Source of the DNA: Paenibacillus albiflavus
GTDB lineage: Bacteria > Bacillota > Bacilli > Paenibacillales > NBRC-103111
Reading direction: 5' to 3'
Length of the DNA: 64,000 nt
NCBI RefSeq assembly: GCF_004344915.1
Contig: NZ_SKFG01000002.1
Location: 332,924 to 396,923, forward strand
The stretch's first letter is position 1; every line of letters starts with the position of its first letter. Positions 17,724-25,980 of this stretch are shown here, piece by piece. A program made the translations under genes and the position numbers. The notes under the pieces were generated by a model, which saw only the letters and a list, made by a program, of their open reading frames with translations, was not told the origin of the DNA and did no database searches.

Positions 17724-18392
17724 ATGACAGAAATCTCGAATCCACAGATTAAATACCTATCCATTGGGTTACCCCGAGCGGTGGCGTATGATACGGATAA
17801 AGAAATGGTTACAGGTATCTGTAAAGATGCAGTGGAAGAAGTACTATTAACCAAAAATGGCTTTGTAGGAGATGGCGTCGCTGATCTCAAGCATCATGGT
17901 GGCTTGGATCGTGCCGTATGTATTTATCCTTATGAGCATTATGCCCAGTGGGAACAGGAGTTTGGTGGGCCGTTAGCAGCTGCTACATTTGGTGAGAATG
18001 TGACGACAATCAACATGCTTGAACGTGATGTATGTATTGGAGACATCTATCAATTAGGTGACGCTGTTATCCAAGTGACCCAGAGTAGAGTTCCTTGTAG
18101 CACGATTAATAAAAGAACGAATCTACCACTAATTATGAAAAGAATGGTAGAGACAGGCTACACAGGTTATTTATGCCGAGTGTTGGAAGAAGGCAAGGTA
18201 CGCAGTGATTCAAGCATCAAGCTGCTTCAAGCACATCCGAAGCAAGTCTCGATTTTGTTTAGCAATCAGATTTATTTTCACAGTGCAGCCCATGATCTTG
18301 AAGGAGCTAACCGTGTTCTTGCTGTTGATGAATTAGCTGACATTTGGCGTGAAGATTTAATGAAACGGTTGAAGCGTATTGTAAGTGAATGA
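17724..18392 (+). CDS. YiiM-like MOSC-domain protein
   Basis: This 222-aa protein contains the MOSC core: 'HHGGLDRAVCIYPYEHYAQW', 'FGENVTTINMLERDVCIGD' and 'VTQSRVPCSTINKR' with the conserved Cys. These fit the YiiM group, whose E. coli member reduces N-hydroxylated compounds with a bound molybdenum cofactor. A YiiM-like C-terminal helical part follows. The start is an ATG preceded by GAAAGTGAGTG. Its stop overlaps the next start (ATGA), so the two are translated together. Confidence 0.85.
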   Translation: MTEISNPQIKYLSIGLPRAVAYDTDKEMVTGICKDAVEEVLLTKNGFVGDGVADLKHHGGLDRAVCIYPYEHYAQWEQEFGGPLAAATFGENVTTINMLERDVCIGDIYQLGDAVIQVTQSRVPCSTINKRTNLPLIMKRMVETGYTGYLCRVLEEGKVRSDSSIKLLQAHPKQVSILFSNQIYFHSAAHDLEGANRVLAVDELADIWREDLMKRLKRIVSE

Positions 18393-19162
18393 ATATGACA
18401 AGAGAAGCTCTATTGCGAAATATACATATATTAAGACAAATGCATGTAGAGGGACAGCTTGGTGGAGAGGTTATGCCTGAAGATGTGTTAGTTGGCGTAG
18501 TGGCAGAAGAAGAATTGCCAGATGTGCTAACACTTGGGATGGCGCTTAATTATCAAAGAAACTCCTACACCTTATGGGAATCGATTAAACATGCGTATCT
18601 AGATACGAATTCCAGATGGGTGTTTAATCCTTCAGCTGTATCAAAAAGTACTTTAGAAGAGTTAAAAGAAGTGTTGCTTAAGTATCGCGTCGCTTTACAG
18701 CCGAATCGACATCCGGAGATTTGGCAGAGAGTAGCAGTGGGTATTGCCCAATCCTCATCAAGCGGCTCCGTAATGGGATTCTTATCATCGGAAGCGGTAC
18801 AATATGACATCGCTGCACTCAAGGAAATCATGCAATTTACTCGAAAAACGGAGTTTCCTTACTTGTCAGGACCTAAAATTTTCAATTACTGGCTGTATGT
18901 GATGGAGTCTTATTCAGGTGTAAAATGGAAGTCTCGCGAACTTATCACAATAGCTCCTGATACGCATATTTTGAAAGCTTCTGTAAAGCTAGGACTATGT
19001 TCACCAGAGGTACTAGAAGGAACGGCAGATGATCGGCAGATTGTAGCAGAGGCTTGGGAAACCGCCTTAAAGGGCACTGGTTTAGCACCAATTGATATTC
19101 ATACCCCATTGTGGTTATGGAGTCGTGCAGGTTTTCCTGCATTAGAAGTCCCAACAAAATAA
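18389..19162 (+). CDS. Hypothetical protein with HhH-glycosylase-like features
   Basis: This 257-aa protein is mostly helical. Residues 159-170 read 'LSGPKIFNYWLY' and residues 189-202 'APDTHILKASVKLG'. This pattern recalls the hairpin (GxGxK) and catalytic-Asp loop (xDTHVxR.xxRLG) of HhH-GPD DNA glycosylases, but the hairpin is shortened (S-G-P-K) and no iron-sulfur Cys cluster is present. It could be a divergent base-excision enzyme or a protein that only shares the fold. It is coupled to the MOSC gene by a 4-bp overlap. The glycosylase link is an inference from two short motifs. Confidence 0.5.
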   Translation: MNMTREALLRNIHILRQMHVEGQLGGEVMPEDVLVGVVAEEELPDVLTLGMALNYQRNSYTLWESIKHAYLDTNSRWVFNPSAVSKSTLEELKEVLLKYRVALQPNRHPEIWQRVAVGIAQSSSSGSVMGFLSSEAVQYDIAALKEIMQFTRKTEFPYLSGPKIFNYWLYVMESYSGVKWKSRELITIAPDTHILKASVKLGLCSPEVLEGTADDRQIVAEAWETALKGTGLAPIDIHTPLWLWSRAGFPALEVPTK

Positions 19163-19231
19163 TCATAAGTAACAAGCTGAAATGTAAGAAAGAGTGGGCG
19201 ACTTCAAGCATGAAGACCCTCACTCTATTTA

Positions 19232-19326
19232 GTATTATAGAATTTATAACATTTGTGTCATAATTCTAAGTAATACCTTAAGAAACGCATCCGTCCTTTA
19301 AGACGGTGTAACCGTTTCTTCTTGTG
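19232..19326 (+). repeat. Structured intergenic repeat, copy 2
   Basis: This 95-nt element matches copy 1 at 17581-17677 in the same orientation. The outer AAGAAACG/CGTTTCTT and inner CCGTC/GACGG stems are kept while loop bases differ (AAAA versus TTT). The first stem has lost one A. It lies between the 3' ends of the glycosylase-like gene (+) and the Bce-type permease (-), where it could also stop transcription from either side. Confidence 0.8.
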
Positions 19327-19331
19327 ATCAA

Positions 19332-21335
19332 TTACTTCTTATCTTTAATCATATTTATGCTTCCCAAATACGTTGCGAAGAAGTAGCCCGCGTAGATCAC
19401 GAGGATCGATAGAGCTGTTATGATGGTATCGGTCGAAATATCCATAGATCCGAATTGGAAGATAACCTGATTCGCTGCATTAATCGCTACAATGGAATGT
19501 ACGATAGCGAGTGCCAATGGCATCAAGAAATAAATTTCGATTTGTGTAAACACGGAACGATGTATCATTTGCTGTTCGACACCGATTTTCTTAAGCAGAT
19601 GATAGCGCTCAAGATTATCGGTTGATTCAGATAACTGTTGGAGAGCGAGTATGGCTACACTTGTAATCAAGAAAACAATGCCGATATAGATGGCAAGATA
19701 AGCGATAACTGTTTTTACGCCTAGGCTCTTATCGAATGCTTCCGCCTTACTCATACTAAAGAAGCTAGGACCAACGAACATCTTGGACATTTCTTGCTGA
19801 TACATTTGCTCATAGAAATCACTTGATTCTGGATAATTGAGTGATAGCTGCATTTTAACTGGCTCCAGAGTTTGAGCAATGTGATCGGGTACGACAATAG
19901 TACCATAATCAGTTCTAAGCGTCGTAGTTTCCAGCGTGTGATCCATAACTTCAGCAGTTACAGCTTTAAGCTCAACTTGCCCGATTGTTAATGTCCCCTT
20001 ACTGTGCAGAAAGAAGTTCAAAACGGTCTGCATATCTTCAAAGTTTGCATTAATCGCAAATTGATGTTCACTAAGCGTAACGGGTTGCAATCCTTGCATA
20101 ACCAATAGTTTATTGTAGTCCGATAGACTGATCAATTCAGGTGAACTATTCTCGATTTTTTCAAGTTGATAAGGATTGTTAAACTTCTCCGTTCCGCCAA
20201 TGATCAGACTGCGATAGGAGATATCGTGCACATGATAGTAATTAACGCTTAAAGATTCCTTCGTAATAGTACTTAAATCAACATTTGCTTTACTTAAAGT
20301 TTCTTCCACATTTAACTGCTTCACCTTGTCCGACTTGGTGAAAGTAAGCGTGGCATCAAAAGGGGTTACTGCTTCAACATCCTTCGTCATTACGCTCGAC
20401 ATTCCCATTCCAACTGATAACGTAGTGATCGCCACAAACAGCATTAAGCAGATGATCGTAATCGATATATAGGTCGTGCGGATCTTGCTATTGATTTGTC
20501 GAAGAATGAACATGTTTAATTCACGTAGATACAGCTTCTTGTTGCTTTGCGCGATTTTCAGCAGGAAACCGGAGAGTGAGAAGAAGAACAGGAATGTTCC
20601 CACTCCGCCTAACAGAACGGATAACTTGAATTCATTGTTGAACGTCATCATGCCGTTATTCAGGATCAGATAATAAGCAGCGCCGAGGCAAGCAACGGAA
20701 ACTATGAAAATAAAGACAGAAACCCATAGTTTTAGAGATGAAGATGTTTCATTCTTCCTTCTAGCATGAAGGAGATCAATCAATTTGTATTTGGATATGG
20801 ATACGGAGTTAAAGACTATGACAAATAAGAACATAACGCCAAAATACAAGATTGATTTCAGGAGCGCCTGTAACGAGAATACAAAATGGAACGACTTCAT
20901 GTTAACGGCGAACATTTTGGCTGTAACAACAGCTAATCCTTGCGAAAGCAGCACACCTAACGATAATCCGACTGCTAACGAAATGATACCGATGGTCAAC
21001 GTTTCAACGATGAGAATTTTGGATATGCTCTTTTTTTCCATTCCAAGGATCATGTAGATCGCTAATTCTTTCTTCCTTCTCTTAATGAGAAAGTTATTGG
21101 CATAAATAATGAGAAATCCCAAGATGATCGATACGAAGAAGGAGAAGTAACCCATTACCATCGTTAACGTATCAAAGATGGAGGCTTGTCCAGCCGTGAC
21201 ATCAAGCATAACCTGTTGGGATTCAATGGAATTGAACACATAGAAGATGCACACCGCAAAAGTTAAGGTTACAAAATATATCGTATAATCCTTCAGGCTA
21301 CGTTTGACATTGCGCAGAGATAGTTTAGATAACAT
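19332..21335 (-). CDS. Bce-type ABC transporter permease (antimicrobial peptide resistance)
   Basis: This 667-aa FtsX/MacB-type permease has about ten membrane helices (one near 18-38, then groups near 55-160, 200-320 and 555-660). A large extracellular domain of about 200 residues lies before the last helices, the hallmark of BceB/YxdM/VraG proteins, where it helps recognise peptide antibiotics. The ATPase gene is immediately upstream (11-bp overlap) and a matched kinase/regulator pair follows the same direction. Likely role: sensing and detoxifying lipid II-binding or cationic peptides. Confidence 0.9.
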   Translation of the reverse strand: MLSKLSLRNVKRSLKDYTIYFVTLTFAVCIFYVFNSIESQQVMLDVTAGQASIFDTLTMVMGYFSFFVSIILGFLIIYANNFLIKRRKKELAIYMILGMEKKSISKILIVETLTIGIISLAVGLSLGVLLSQGLAVVTAKMFAVNMKSFHFVFSLQALLKSILYFGVMFLFVIVFNSVSISKYKLIDLLHARRKNETSSSLKLWVSVFIFIVSVACLGAAYYLILNNGMMTFNNEFKLSVLLGGVGTFLFFFSLSGFLLKIAQSNKKLYLRELNMFILRQINSKIRTTYISITIICLMLFVAITTLSVGMGMSSVMTKDVEAVTPFDATLTFTKSDKVKQLNVEETLSKANVDLSTITKESLSVNYYHVHDISYRSLIIGGTEKFNNPYQLEKIENSSPELISLSDYNKLLVMQGLQPVTLSEHQFAINANFEDMQTVLNFFLHSKGTLTIGQVELKAVTAEVMDHTLETTTLRTDYGTIVVPDHIAQTLEPVKMQLSLNYPESSDFYEQMYQQEMSKMFVGPSFFSMSKAEAFDKSLGVKTVIAYLAIYIGIVFLITSVAILALQQLSESTDNLERYHLLKKIGVEQQMIHRSVFTQIEIYFLMPLALAIVHSIVAINAANQVIFQFGSMDISTDTIITALSILVIYAGYFFATYLGSINMIKDKK

Positions 21336-22092
21336 CGCTATTGTCTCCTCCTAGAAGGGCAACAATTTCAATGATCTGATTAAAGAACTGCTTGCGTGTG
21401 TCATTGCCACGGATTAGCTCAGTGAAGATTTTGCCATCTTTGATAAACAAGATCTTCTTACAATAGCTTGCCGTAAAAGCATCATGCGTCACCATCAGAA
21501 TCGTAGCTTGCATCTCTTGATTCAGCGTCTCCATGCTTTCTAGCAGCATTTTGGCTGATTTGGAATCCAGCGCTCCTGTTGGCTCATCCGCCAGAATTAG
21601 CGAAGGATTCGTCACAATGGCCCTAGCACTTGCTACACGTTGTTTTTGACCGCCTGAAATCTGGTAAGGAAACTTGTTCAATACGCTTGTAATCATCAGC
21701 TTGTCCGCAACTTCATGTACGCGTTGATGGATTTCACCAGCAGGTATATTCATTATCGTAAGCGCTAGAGCAATGTTCTCATACGCCGTTAACGTATCTA
21801 ATAAGTTGAAATCTTGGAAAATGAAGCCGAGCTGCTCACGTCTGAATTTGGATAACTTCTTGCTTTTAAGCGAAGTAATGTCTTGGTCGTTAATAAAGAT
21901 ATGACCTGAAGTCACTGTGTCAATCGTGGAGATGCAATTAAGTAAGGTAGTCTTACCGCTTCCTGATGCACCCATAATGCCGATATATTCACCACGCTCA
22001 ACTTCAAAACTTATGTTATCGATCGCCTTCATCACATTGCCTTTGTTGCCGTAGTATTTCTCAATATTTTGCACTTTTAAGATCGTGTCCAT
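21325..22092 (-). CDS. Bce-type ABC transporter ATPase
   Basis: This 255-aa ATPase has Walker A 'GASGSGKTT', Q-loop 'FIFQDFNLLD', signature 'ISGGQKQR' and Walker B 'LILADEPTGALDS'. This is the MacB/BceA type. The start ATG is preceded by GGAGG. A BceR-like operator lies about 85 nt upstream, so induction by the adjacent two-component system is expected. It energises the large permease encoded next. Confidence 0.92.
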   Translation of the reverse strand: MDTILKVQNIEKYYGNKGNVMKAIDNISFEVERGEYIGIMGASGSGKTTLLNCISTIDTVTSGHIFINDQDITSLKSKKLSKFRREQLGFIFQDFNLLDTLTAYENIALALTIMNIPAGEIHQRVHEVADKLMITSVLNKFPYQISGGQKQRVASARAIVTNPSLILADEPTGALDSKSAKMLLESMETLNQEMQATILMVTHDAFTASYCKKILFIKDGKIFTELIRGNDTRKQFFNQIIEIVALLGGDNSDVI

Positions 22093-22175
22093 GTATTGTT
22101 ATCCTCCAGTAATAAGTTCTTGATGTCATCTTAACAAGAGCTAACATACCGAACCATAAGCTATACTTACGTTAA

Positions 22176-22193
22176 CCTTACATTAATGTAAGG
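22176..22193. promoter_or_regulatory. BceR-like operator upstream of the Bce-type ABC genes
   Basis: An 18-bp perfect palindrome, CCTTACATTAATGTAAGG, sits between the kinase stop and the ATPase start. It contains TTACA-N4-TGTAA, which agrees with the TNACA-N4-TGTAA binding sites described for BceR-like regulators. A TATA-rich -10 candidate lies just downstream on the minus strand (22160-22165). Confidence 0.8.
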
Positions 22194-22220
22194 TATATAA
22201 AATAGAGAAGAGCCGTATGA

Positions 22221-23234
22221 CTACGACTCGAAAAGCATCATTCGATTGACGGGGAAGACGATCGCTACGATTACGCCCTTATTTCCTTTGGATGTAAGCG
22301 ATAGCTGCAAGCCTAACTTATCGCATAAAGTTCGACATAAATAAAGCCCGATTCCTGTTGATTGTGCATATTTACGACCATTCTGACCTGTAAAGCCTTT
22401 ATCAAACACCTTCGGAATGTCCTTATCGTCAATGCCAACTCCAAAATCTTCGATGTAAAGCGTAATGGAATTTGCATTTTCCTGTGCATAGAAGCTGATT
22501 TTGGCAGGATCCCGCTTGTATTTTATCGAATTAGCAATAATCTGACCGAGGATAAAATCGATCCATTTCGTATCGGTATAGACGTTATAGGATAGTTGCT
22601 TTAGCTCCATCGTAAACTTACTTTCGATTAGTGCTTTGGCATTCTTGCGAATGATGCCTTTGACAAGCGTTTCTAAGGAAACTTCCTTGATAATGTAATC
22701 CTTCTCAACACTGCTGCTCTTGGAATAGAAGAGAGCTTGTTCGACAAAGTCCTCGATCTTACTCAGTTCCTCACCGATGCTCCGGGTTACGGGACTTGCA
22801 TTATTCTCGATGATCAGCTTGCTGGACGCAATCGGTGTCTTTACTTCATGCACCCAGGTCTCAATGTATTCCTTATATTCTTCGGAAGAAATTTTATATC
22901 GAGCAATTTGATCATTCATTCCTTTATTCGATGTGACTAGCACTTCCTGTAGAATTTCCCCTTCCAGAAAGTTTGGTTCTGGCATGATTGAGGATAGGAG
23001 ATATTTCTGATCCAATGTATCCAGCTGAGTCATGAGTTTATTGTAGAAGCCACGTTTAGTAACATATTCGATGGTTAGCATAACGATGCTTGCGACAATA
23101 TAGAGTCCAGCGATGAAAATAACAGCATATCGATCTACTAAAAGTACGGTAAGCAAAAGAGTAGTGAATGCAACGACTGATAGTTGGATAAAGATAGACA
23201 AGAGCTTGCTTTTCAAGTAGCTTCTGAGATTCAT
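22221..23234 (-). CDS. BceS-like intramembrane-sensing histidine kinase
   Basis: This 337-aa kinase has two N-terminal membrane helices (about 12-31 and 37-55) with almost no outer loop, as in BceS-type kinases that sense through their partner transporter. The phosphorylated His is in 'ETWVHEVKTPIASSKL'. The ATPase N, G1 and G2 boxes include 'QIIANSIKYK', 'DFGVGIDDKDIPKVFDKGFTG' in part and 'STGIGLYLCR'. It overlaps the regulator gene by 4 bp. It should phosphorylate the adjacent response regulator when the transporter works against a peptide. Confidence 0.9.
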   Translation of the reverse strand: MNLRSYLKSKLLSIFIQLSVVAFTTLLLTVLLVDRYAVIFIAGLYIVASIVMLTIEYVTKRGFYNKLMTQLDTLDQKYLLSSIMPEPNFLEGEILQEVLVTSNKGMNDQIARYKISSEEYKEYIETWVHEVKTPIASSKLIIENNASPVTRSIGEELSKIEDFVEQALFYSKSSSVEKDYIIKEVSLETLVKGIIRKNAKALIESKFTMELKQLSYNVYTDTKWIDFILGQIIANSIKYKRDPAKISFYAQENANSITLYIEDFGVGIDDKDIPKVFDKGFTGQNGRKYAQSTGIGLYLCRTLCDKLGLQLSLTSKGNKGVIVAIVFPVNRMMLFES

Positions 23235-23896
23235 ACCAGATACCCTTGTCCACGTCTTGTGACGAGGTAATCCATAACTCCAATGGACTCGAGCTTGCGT
23301 CTGAGACGATTAATATTAACGGTTAAAGTATTATCATCGACAAATTCATCCGATTGCCAAAGATCGTTCATTATCTCGTCGCGAGTAACAATAGAGCCTG
23401 TATGTGCCATAAGTAGATGGAGGATTCGCAATTCGTTCTTTGTTAACTCGGCAGTTTGGCTATCATAGCTGACAATGCTCTTGGATAAATCTAGGGTAAC
23501 CCCTTTGTGGGTTAACGTATTTGTATGGTCATTACTATAAGTTCGTTTTAGAAGCGAATTAATTCTAGCTAGCAGTATTTGCGTATTATAGGGCTTGGTC
23601 ACAAAATCATCAGCACCTAGATGCATGCTCATAAGCTCATCCATATCACTGTTACGACTTGTCACCATGATAATAGGTACATTCGAGGACAGCCTGATTT
23701 CACGACATATATGATAACCATCAAACATCGGCAAGTTAATGTCTAGCAGCACGAGGTCTGGATTTTGAGTTAGAACAATGGAAACTACCTGCTCAAATTC
23801 ATCAGAGAATGAACAAGTATGACCATATTTGGTCAATAACGTATGCAATTCTGTTCTTATTTTCGAATCGTCTTCAATGATAAATATATTCGCCAT
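23231..23896 (-). CDS. BceR-like response regulator (OmpR family)
   Basis: This 221-aa protein has a receiver domain with the acidic pair 'IEDD', phospho-acceptor Asp in 'LVLLDINLP', Thr/Ser in 'IMVTSR' and Lys in 'FVTKPY'. A winged-helix OmpR domain follows ('ELRILHLLMAHTGSIVTRDEIM' region). It should bind the TTACA-N4-TGTAA palindrome upstream of the ABC genes. The gene is first in a four-gene minus-strand group: regulator, kinase, ATPase, permease. Confidence 0.92.
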   Translation of the reverse strand: MANIFIIEDDSKIRTELHTLLTKYGHTCSFSDEFEQVVSIVLTQNPDLVLLDINLPMFDGYHICREIRLSSNVPIIMVTSRNSDMDELMSMHLGADDFVTKPYNTQILLARINSLLKRTYSNDHTNTLTHKGVTLDLSKSIVSYDSQTAELTKNELRILHLLMAHTGSIVTRDEIMNDLWQSDEFVDDNTLTVNINRLRRKLESIGVMDYLVTRRGQGYLV

Positions 23897-24012
23897 TTCA
23901 TATCACCTAGTTTAATTAACTTTAGCTACATCGATTATCATAAACAACGGATGATAATTATTCAACAAACGATCTAGGAATCCATTTAATCCATAGAGCA
24001 TAATAAATACCG

Positions 24013-24056
24013 TTGACATATAATATGTCAATGTTATAATGACATAAAATACGTCA
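24013..24056 (+). promoter_or_regulatory. Strong promoter covered by two operator copies
   Basis: TTGACA (24013-24018) and TATAAT (24035-24040), spaced 16 nt, form a near-consensus sigma-A promoter. A perfect 19-bp palindrome (24013-24031) covers the -35 and half the spacer. A second copy of its 17-bp core, with two mismatches, lies at 24040-24056 over the start-site region. Centre-to-centre spacing is 26 nt. The arrangement implies repression, most simply by the HTH protein encoded at 24071. Confidence 0.75.
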
Positions 24057-24070
24057 AAGGATGATAAAAC

Positions 24071-24568
24071 ATGGAAACAACCATAGGCATACAAACTATG
24101 ACTATCCTGCAATATTTGGCTCTTATTCATCAAGTGTCATATACCAGCGTATGTAAGGTTGTTGGGCTTAGCCCTCAACAATTTAATGATTGGGTTAAGA
24201 AGAGACGTCCTGTTCCGCTGGAGAGGCTACAGGTATTAGCAGATTATTTTAAAGTAGAGGCCAATCTACTGATTGATCACAACTATTATTTACGTGATTT
24301 AACACCTGAATCAAAAGTAGATGTACAAATCCTCTATTTGACGCAAAAGCTCAATAGCGGTGAAGAGAGCGATGAGACTGAAGCATATCAAAACAAGTTA
24401 GCCAAGCTTCAGGTAGAGAAGTATAAACAAGCGCTTATTACACGATTCACAGCTATTTTGCATATGCCTAACGACGATATTCCGAAGTTATGTGAAGCGT
24501 TCCTTCATCAAATTGAGAATGGAAATGAAAATGAACTATGCAGGTTGCTACAAGAAAAGGAGGGGTAA
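24071..24568 (+). CDS. XRE-like helix-turn-helix protein
   Basis: This 165-aa protein has an N-terminal HTH (residues 15-72): 'VSYTSVCKVVGLSPQQFNDWVKKRRPVPLERLQVLADYF' spans helices 2-4 and is Cro/C1-like. Residues 80-165 form a helical tail with no known ligand motif. It sits just downstream of a strong promoter covered by twin palindromes, which suggests autorepression. Two nucleotides separate it from the Ntn-hydrolase-like gene, so it probably co-regulates that gene. Confidence 0.78.
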   Translation: METTIGIQTMTILQYLALIHQVSYTSVCKVVGLSPQQFNDWVKKRRPVPLERLQVLADYFKVEANLLIDHNYYLRDLTPESKVDVQILYLTQKLNSGEESDETEAYQNKLAKLQVEKYKQALITRFTAILHMPNDDIPKLCEAFLHQIENGNENELCRLLQEKEG

Positions 24569-24570
24569 GG

Positions 24571-25566
24571 ATGAGCACTGTCTTTCACCTGAAACGGAAT
24601 AAAGTCAATTGGATATGCAAGAATCAAGATGTCATCTATGAGGGGGTGCATCTATTTACGAACCATCGCGATCTGCATAAAACAGCACTGGTGATGCCGC
24701 CAGGAACGCCAGCTGCATGGGTTTCGAAGTATGGAAGTATCACAATTTCGCAAGTGGCCAAAGATCAACCGAATGGCGGCATGAATGAAGCTGGGCTAGT
24801 TGTAGAGCAAACAACGCTTTGGCAATCCGAATATCCAACTGCAGACGAATGGCCTTCACTAAATGAATTGTACTGGATTCAATATTTGCTTGATACTTGC
24901 AGCACCGTTGAAGAAGCCTTGCATGCGGCATCAAATGTACGGATTGATCAGAGTACGACCAAGCTCCATTATTTGTTGGCGGATGCTAGCGGCGATTGCG
25001 CGATCATCGAATTTATTAATGGACAAATGATCGTCCATCATGATGAACAACTGCCTTTGCCTGTCATGACAAACACGGTTTATTCCAAAGCTAATCAGGA
25101 TATTCAACTGGGTATAAGACATTGGTTCGACCGTGATGAGTATGAATGTAATTCGATGGATCGTTATCTAATCGTTGCGGATGCATTGCAAGCAGATACG
25201 GATGAGGTTCGTGTTGAAGATGCATTCAGAATATTATCAACTGCCAAACGAGAGGATACCGTATATAGTCTGGTCTATGACATCCATGCACGGATCATTT
25301 ATGCTCGTACCTCTCGGAATCAAGCGATAGTTTCCATAAGTCTATCGAAGTTTGATTATAGTAAACAAGCATCTTCGAAAGCTGCAAATTTGCAAAAGCT
25401 TCATGCAGACAAAGGGAGCTGTCAGTTTGAAGCTTATTCAGCAGCGTATAATCGTCAAGCAATCCATGCATTTTTTCGAGATCCAGTCCTAACTTCCATT
25501 TTCAAATGGGAGATTACGGATGAAATGATTCAATATCTAGCTCACTACCCGGATACTGCATATTAG
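24571..25566 (+). CDS. Choloylglycine-hydrolase-like (Ntn, C59-type) amidase
   Basis: ATG 24571 follows AAGGAGGGG (331 aa). The pattern of a Cys, then about 15 residues, then 'NHRDL', followed by 'PPGTPAAWVSKYGSITIS' and 'PNGGMNEAGLVVEQT', matches linear amide C-N hydrolases (bile salt hydrolase and penicillin V acylase relatives). The predicted nucleophile is Cys16 and not Cys2, so a 15-residue propeptide would have to be removed for activity. A later 'TNTVYSKA' fits the conserved Asn region. The substrate is unknown; candidates are acyl-homoserine lactones, N-acyl amino acids or beta-lactams. Coupled to the upstream HTH gene. Confidence 0.7.
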   Translation: MSTVFHLKRNKVNWICKNQDVIYEGVHLFTNHRDLHKTALVMPPGTPAAWVSKYGSITISQVAKDQPNGGMNEAGLVVEQTTLWQSEYPTADEWPSLNELYWIQYLLDTCSTVEEALHAASNVRIDQSTTKLHYLLADASGDCAIIEFINGQMIVHHDEQLPLPVMTNTVYSKANQDIQLGIRHWFDRDEYECNSMDRYLIVADALQADTDEVRVEDAFRILSTAKREDTVYSLVYDIHARIIYARTSRNQAIVSISLSKFDYSKQASSKAANLQKLHADKGSCQFEAYSAAYNRQAIHAFFRDPVLTSIFKWEITDEMIQYLAHYPDTAY

Positions 25567-25638
25567 AAGTTTGCTGATTATTTTGTGAATTAATAGTAAA
25601 ATATAGAAAAATATCGCTTGCGGAAAGGGAATGTTCAT

Positions 25639-25914
25639 ATGTGCCGTAACATTAAGACTTTGTTTAACTTTGATCCACCAGCCACCGAAGAGGAGATTCA
25701 AGCAGCTTCGCTTCAGTTCGTGAGAAAGCTGTCAGGATTTAATGCACCATCGAAGGTGAATGAGGAAGCCTTTCAATTAGCGGTGGAGGAAGTGACGGCT
25801 GCTGCTAGTAAACTATTAAGTACCCTTGTAACGAATGCTGAGCCGCGCAATCGTGAGATTGAGGCTGAGAAGGCTCGCGAACGAAATGCTTTGAGATTTG
25901 GGACTGCAGAGTAG
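25639..25914 (+). CDS. DUF2277 family protein
   Basis: From ATG 25639 (91 aa, preceded by GGAAAGGGA) it begins MCRNIKTLFNFDPPATEEEI, exactly the DUF2277 start, and continues with 'FVRKLSGFNAPSKVN' and a helical end. An upstream TTG would add seven residues and is unlikely. The family has no established function; it is widespread in bacteria as a small single-domain protein. Confidence 0.88.
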   Translation: MCRNIKTLFNFDPPATEEEIQAASLQFVRKLSGFNAPSKVNEEAFQLAVEEVTAAASKLLSTLVTNAEPRNREIEAEKARERNALRFGTAE

Positions 25915-25932
25915 CTTTTGGCTAATACAGTA

Positions 25933-25974
25933 AAACACAGTGGCCATTCATTCTGGCACACTGTGTTTTTGTTT
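25933..25974. terminator. Bidirectional terminator
   Basis: AAACACAGTG (25933-25942) pairs with CACTGTGTTT (25959-25968), with an inner GCC/GGC stem and T-rich flank. It lies between the DUF2277 gene (+) and the winged-helix/ATPase gene (-). Confidence 0.8.
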
Positions 25975-25980
25975 GCGAAT

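Noticed and set aside
17581..19326. Integron-like attC sites around the MOSC cassette
   Set aside because: The elements are palindromic but lack RYYYAAC/GTTRRRY boxes and no integrase gene is near, so I keep them only as intergenic repeats.
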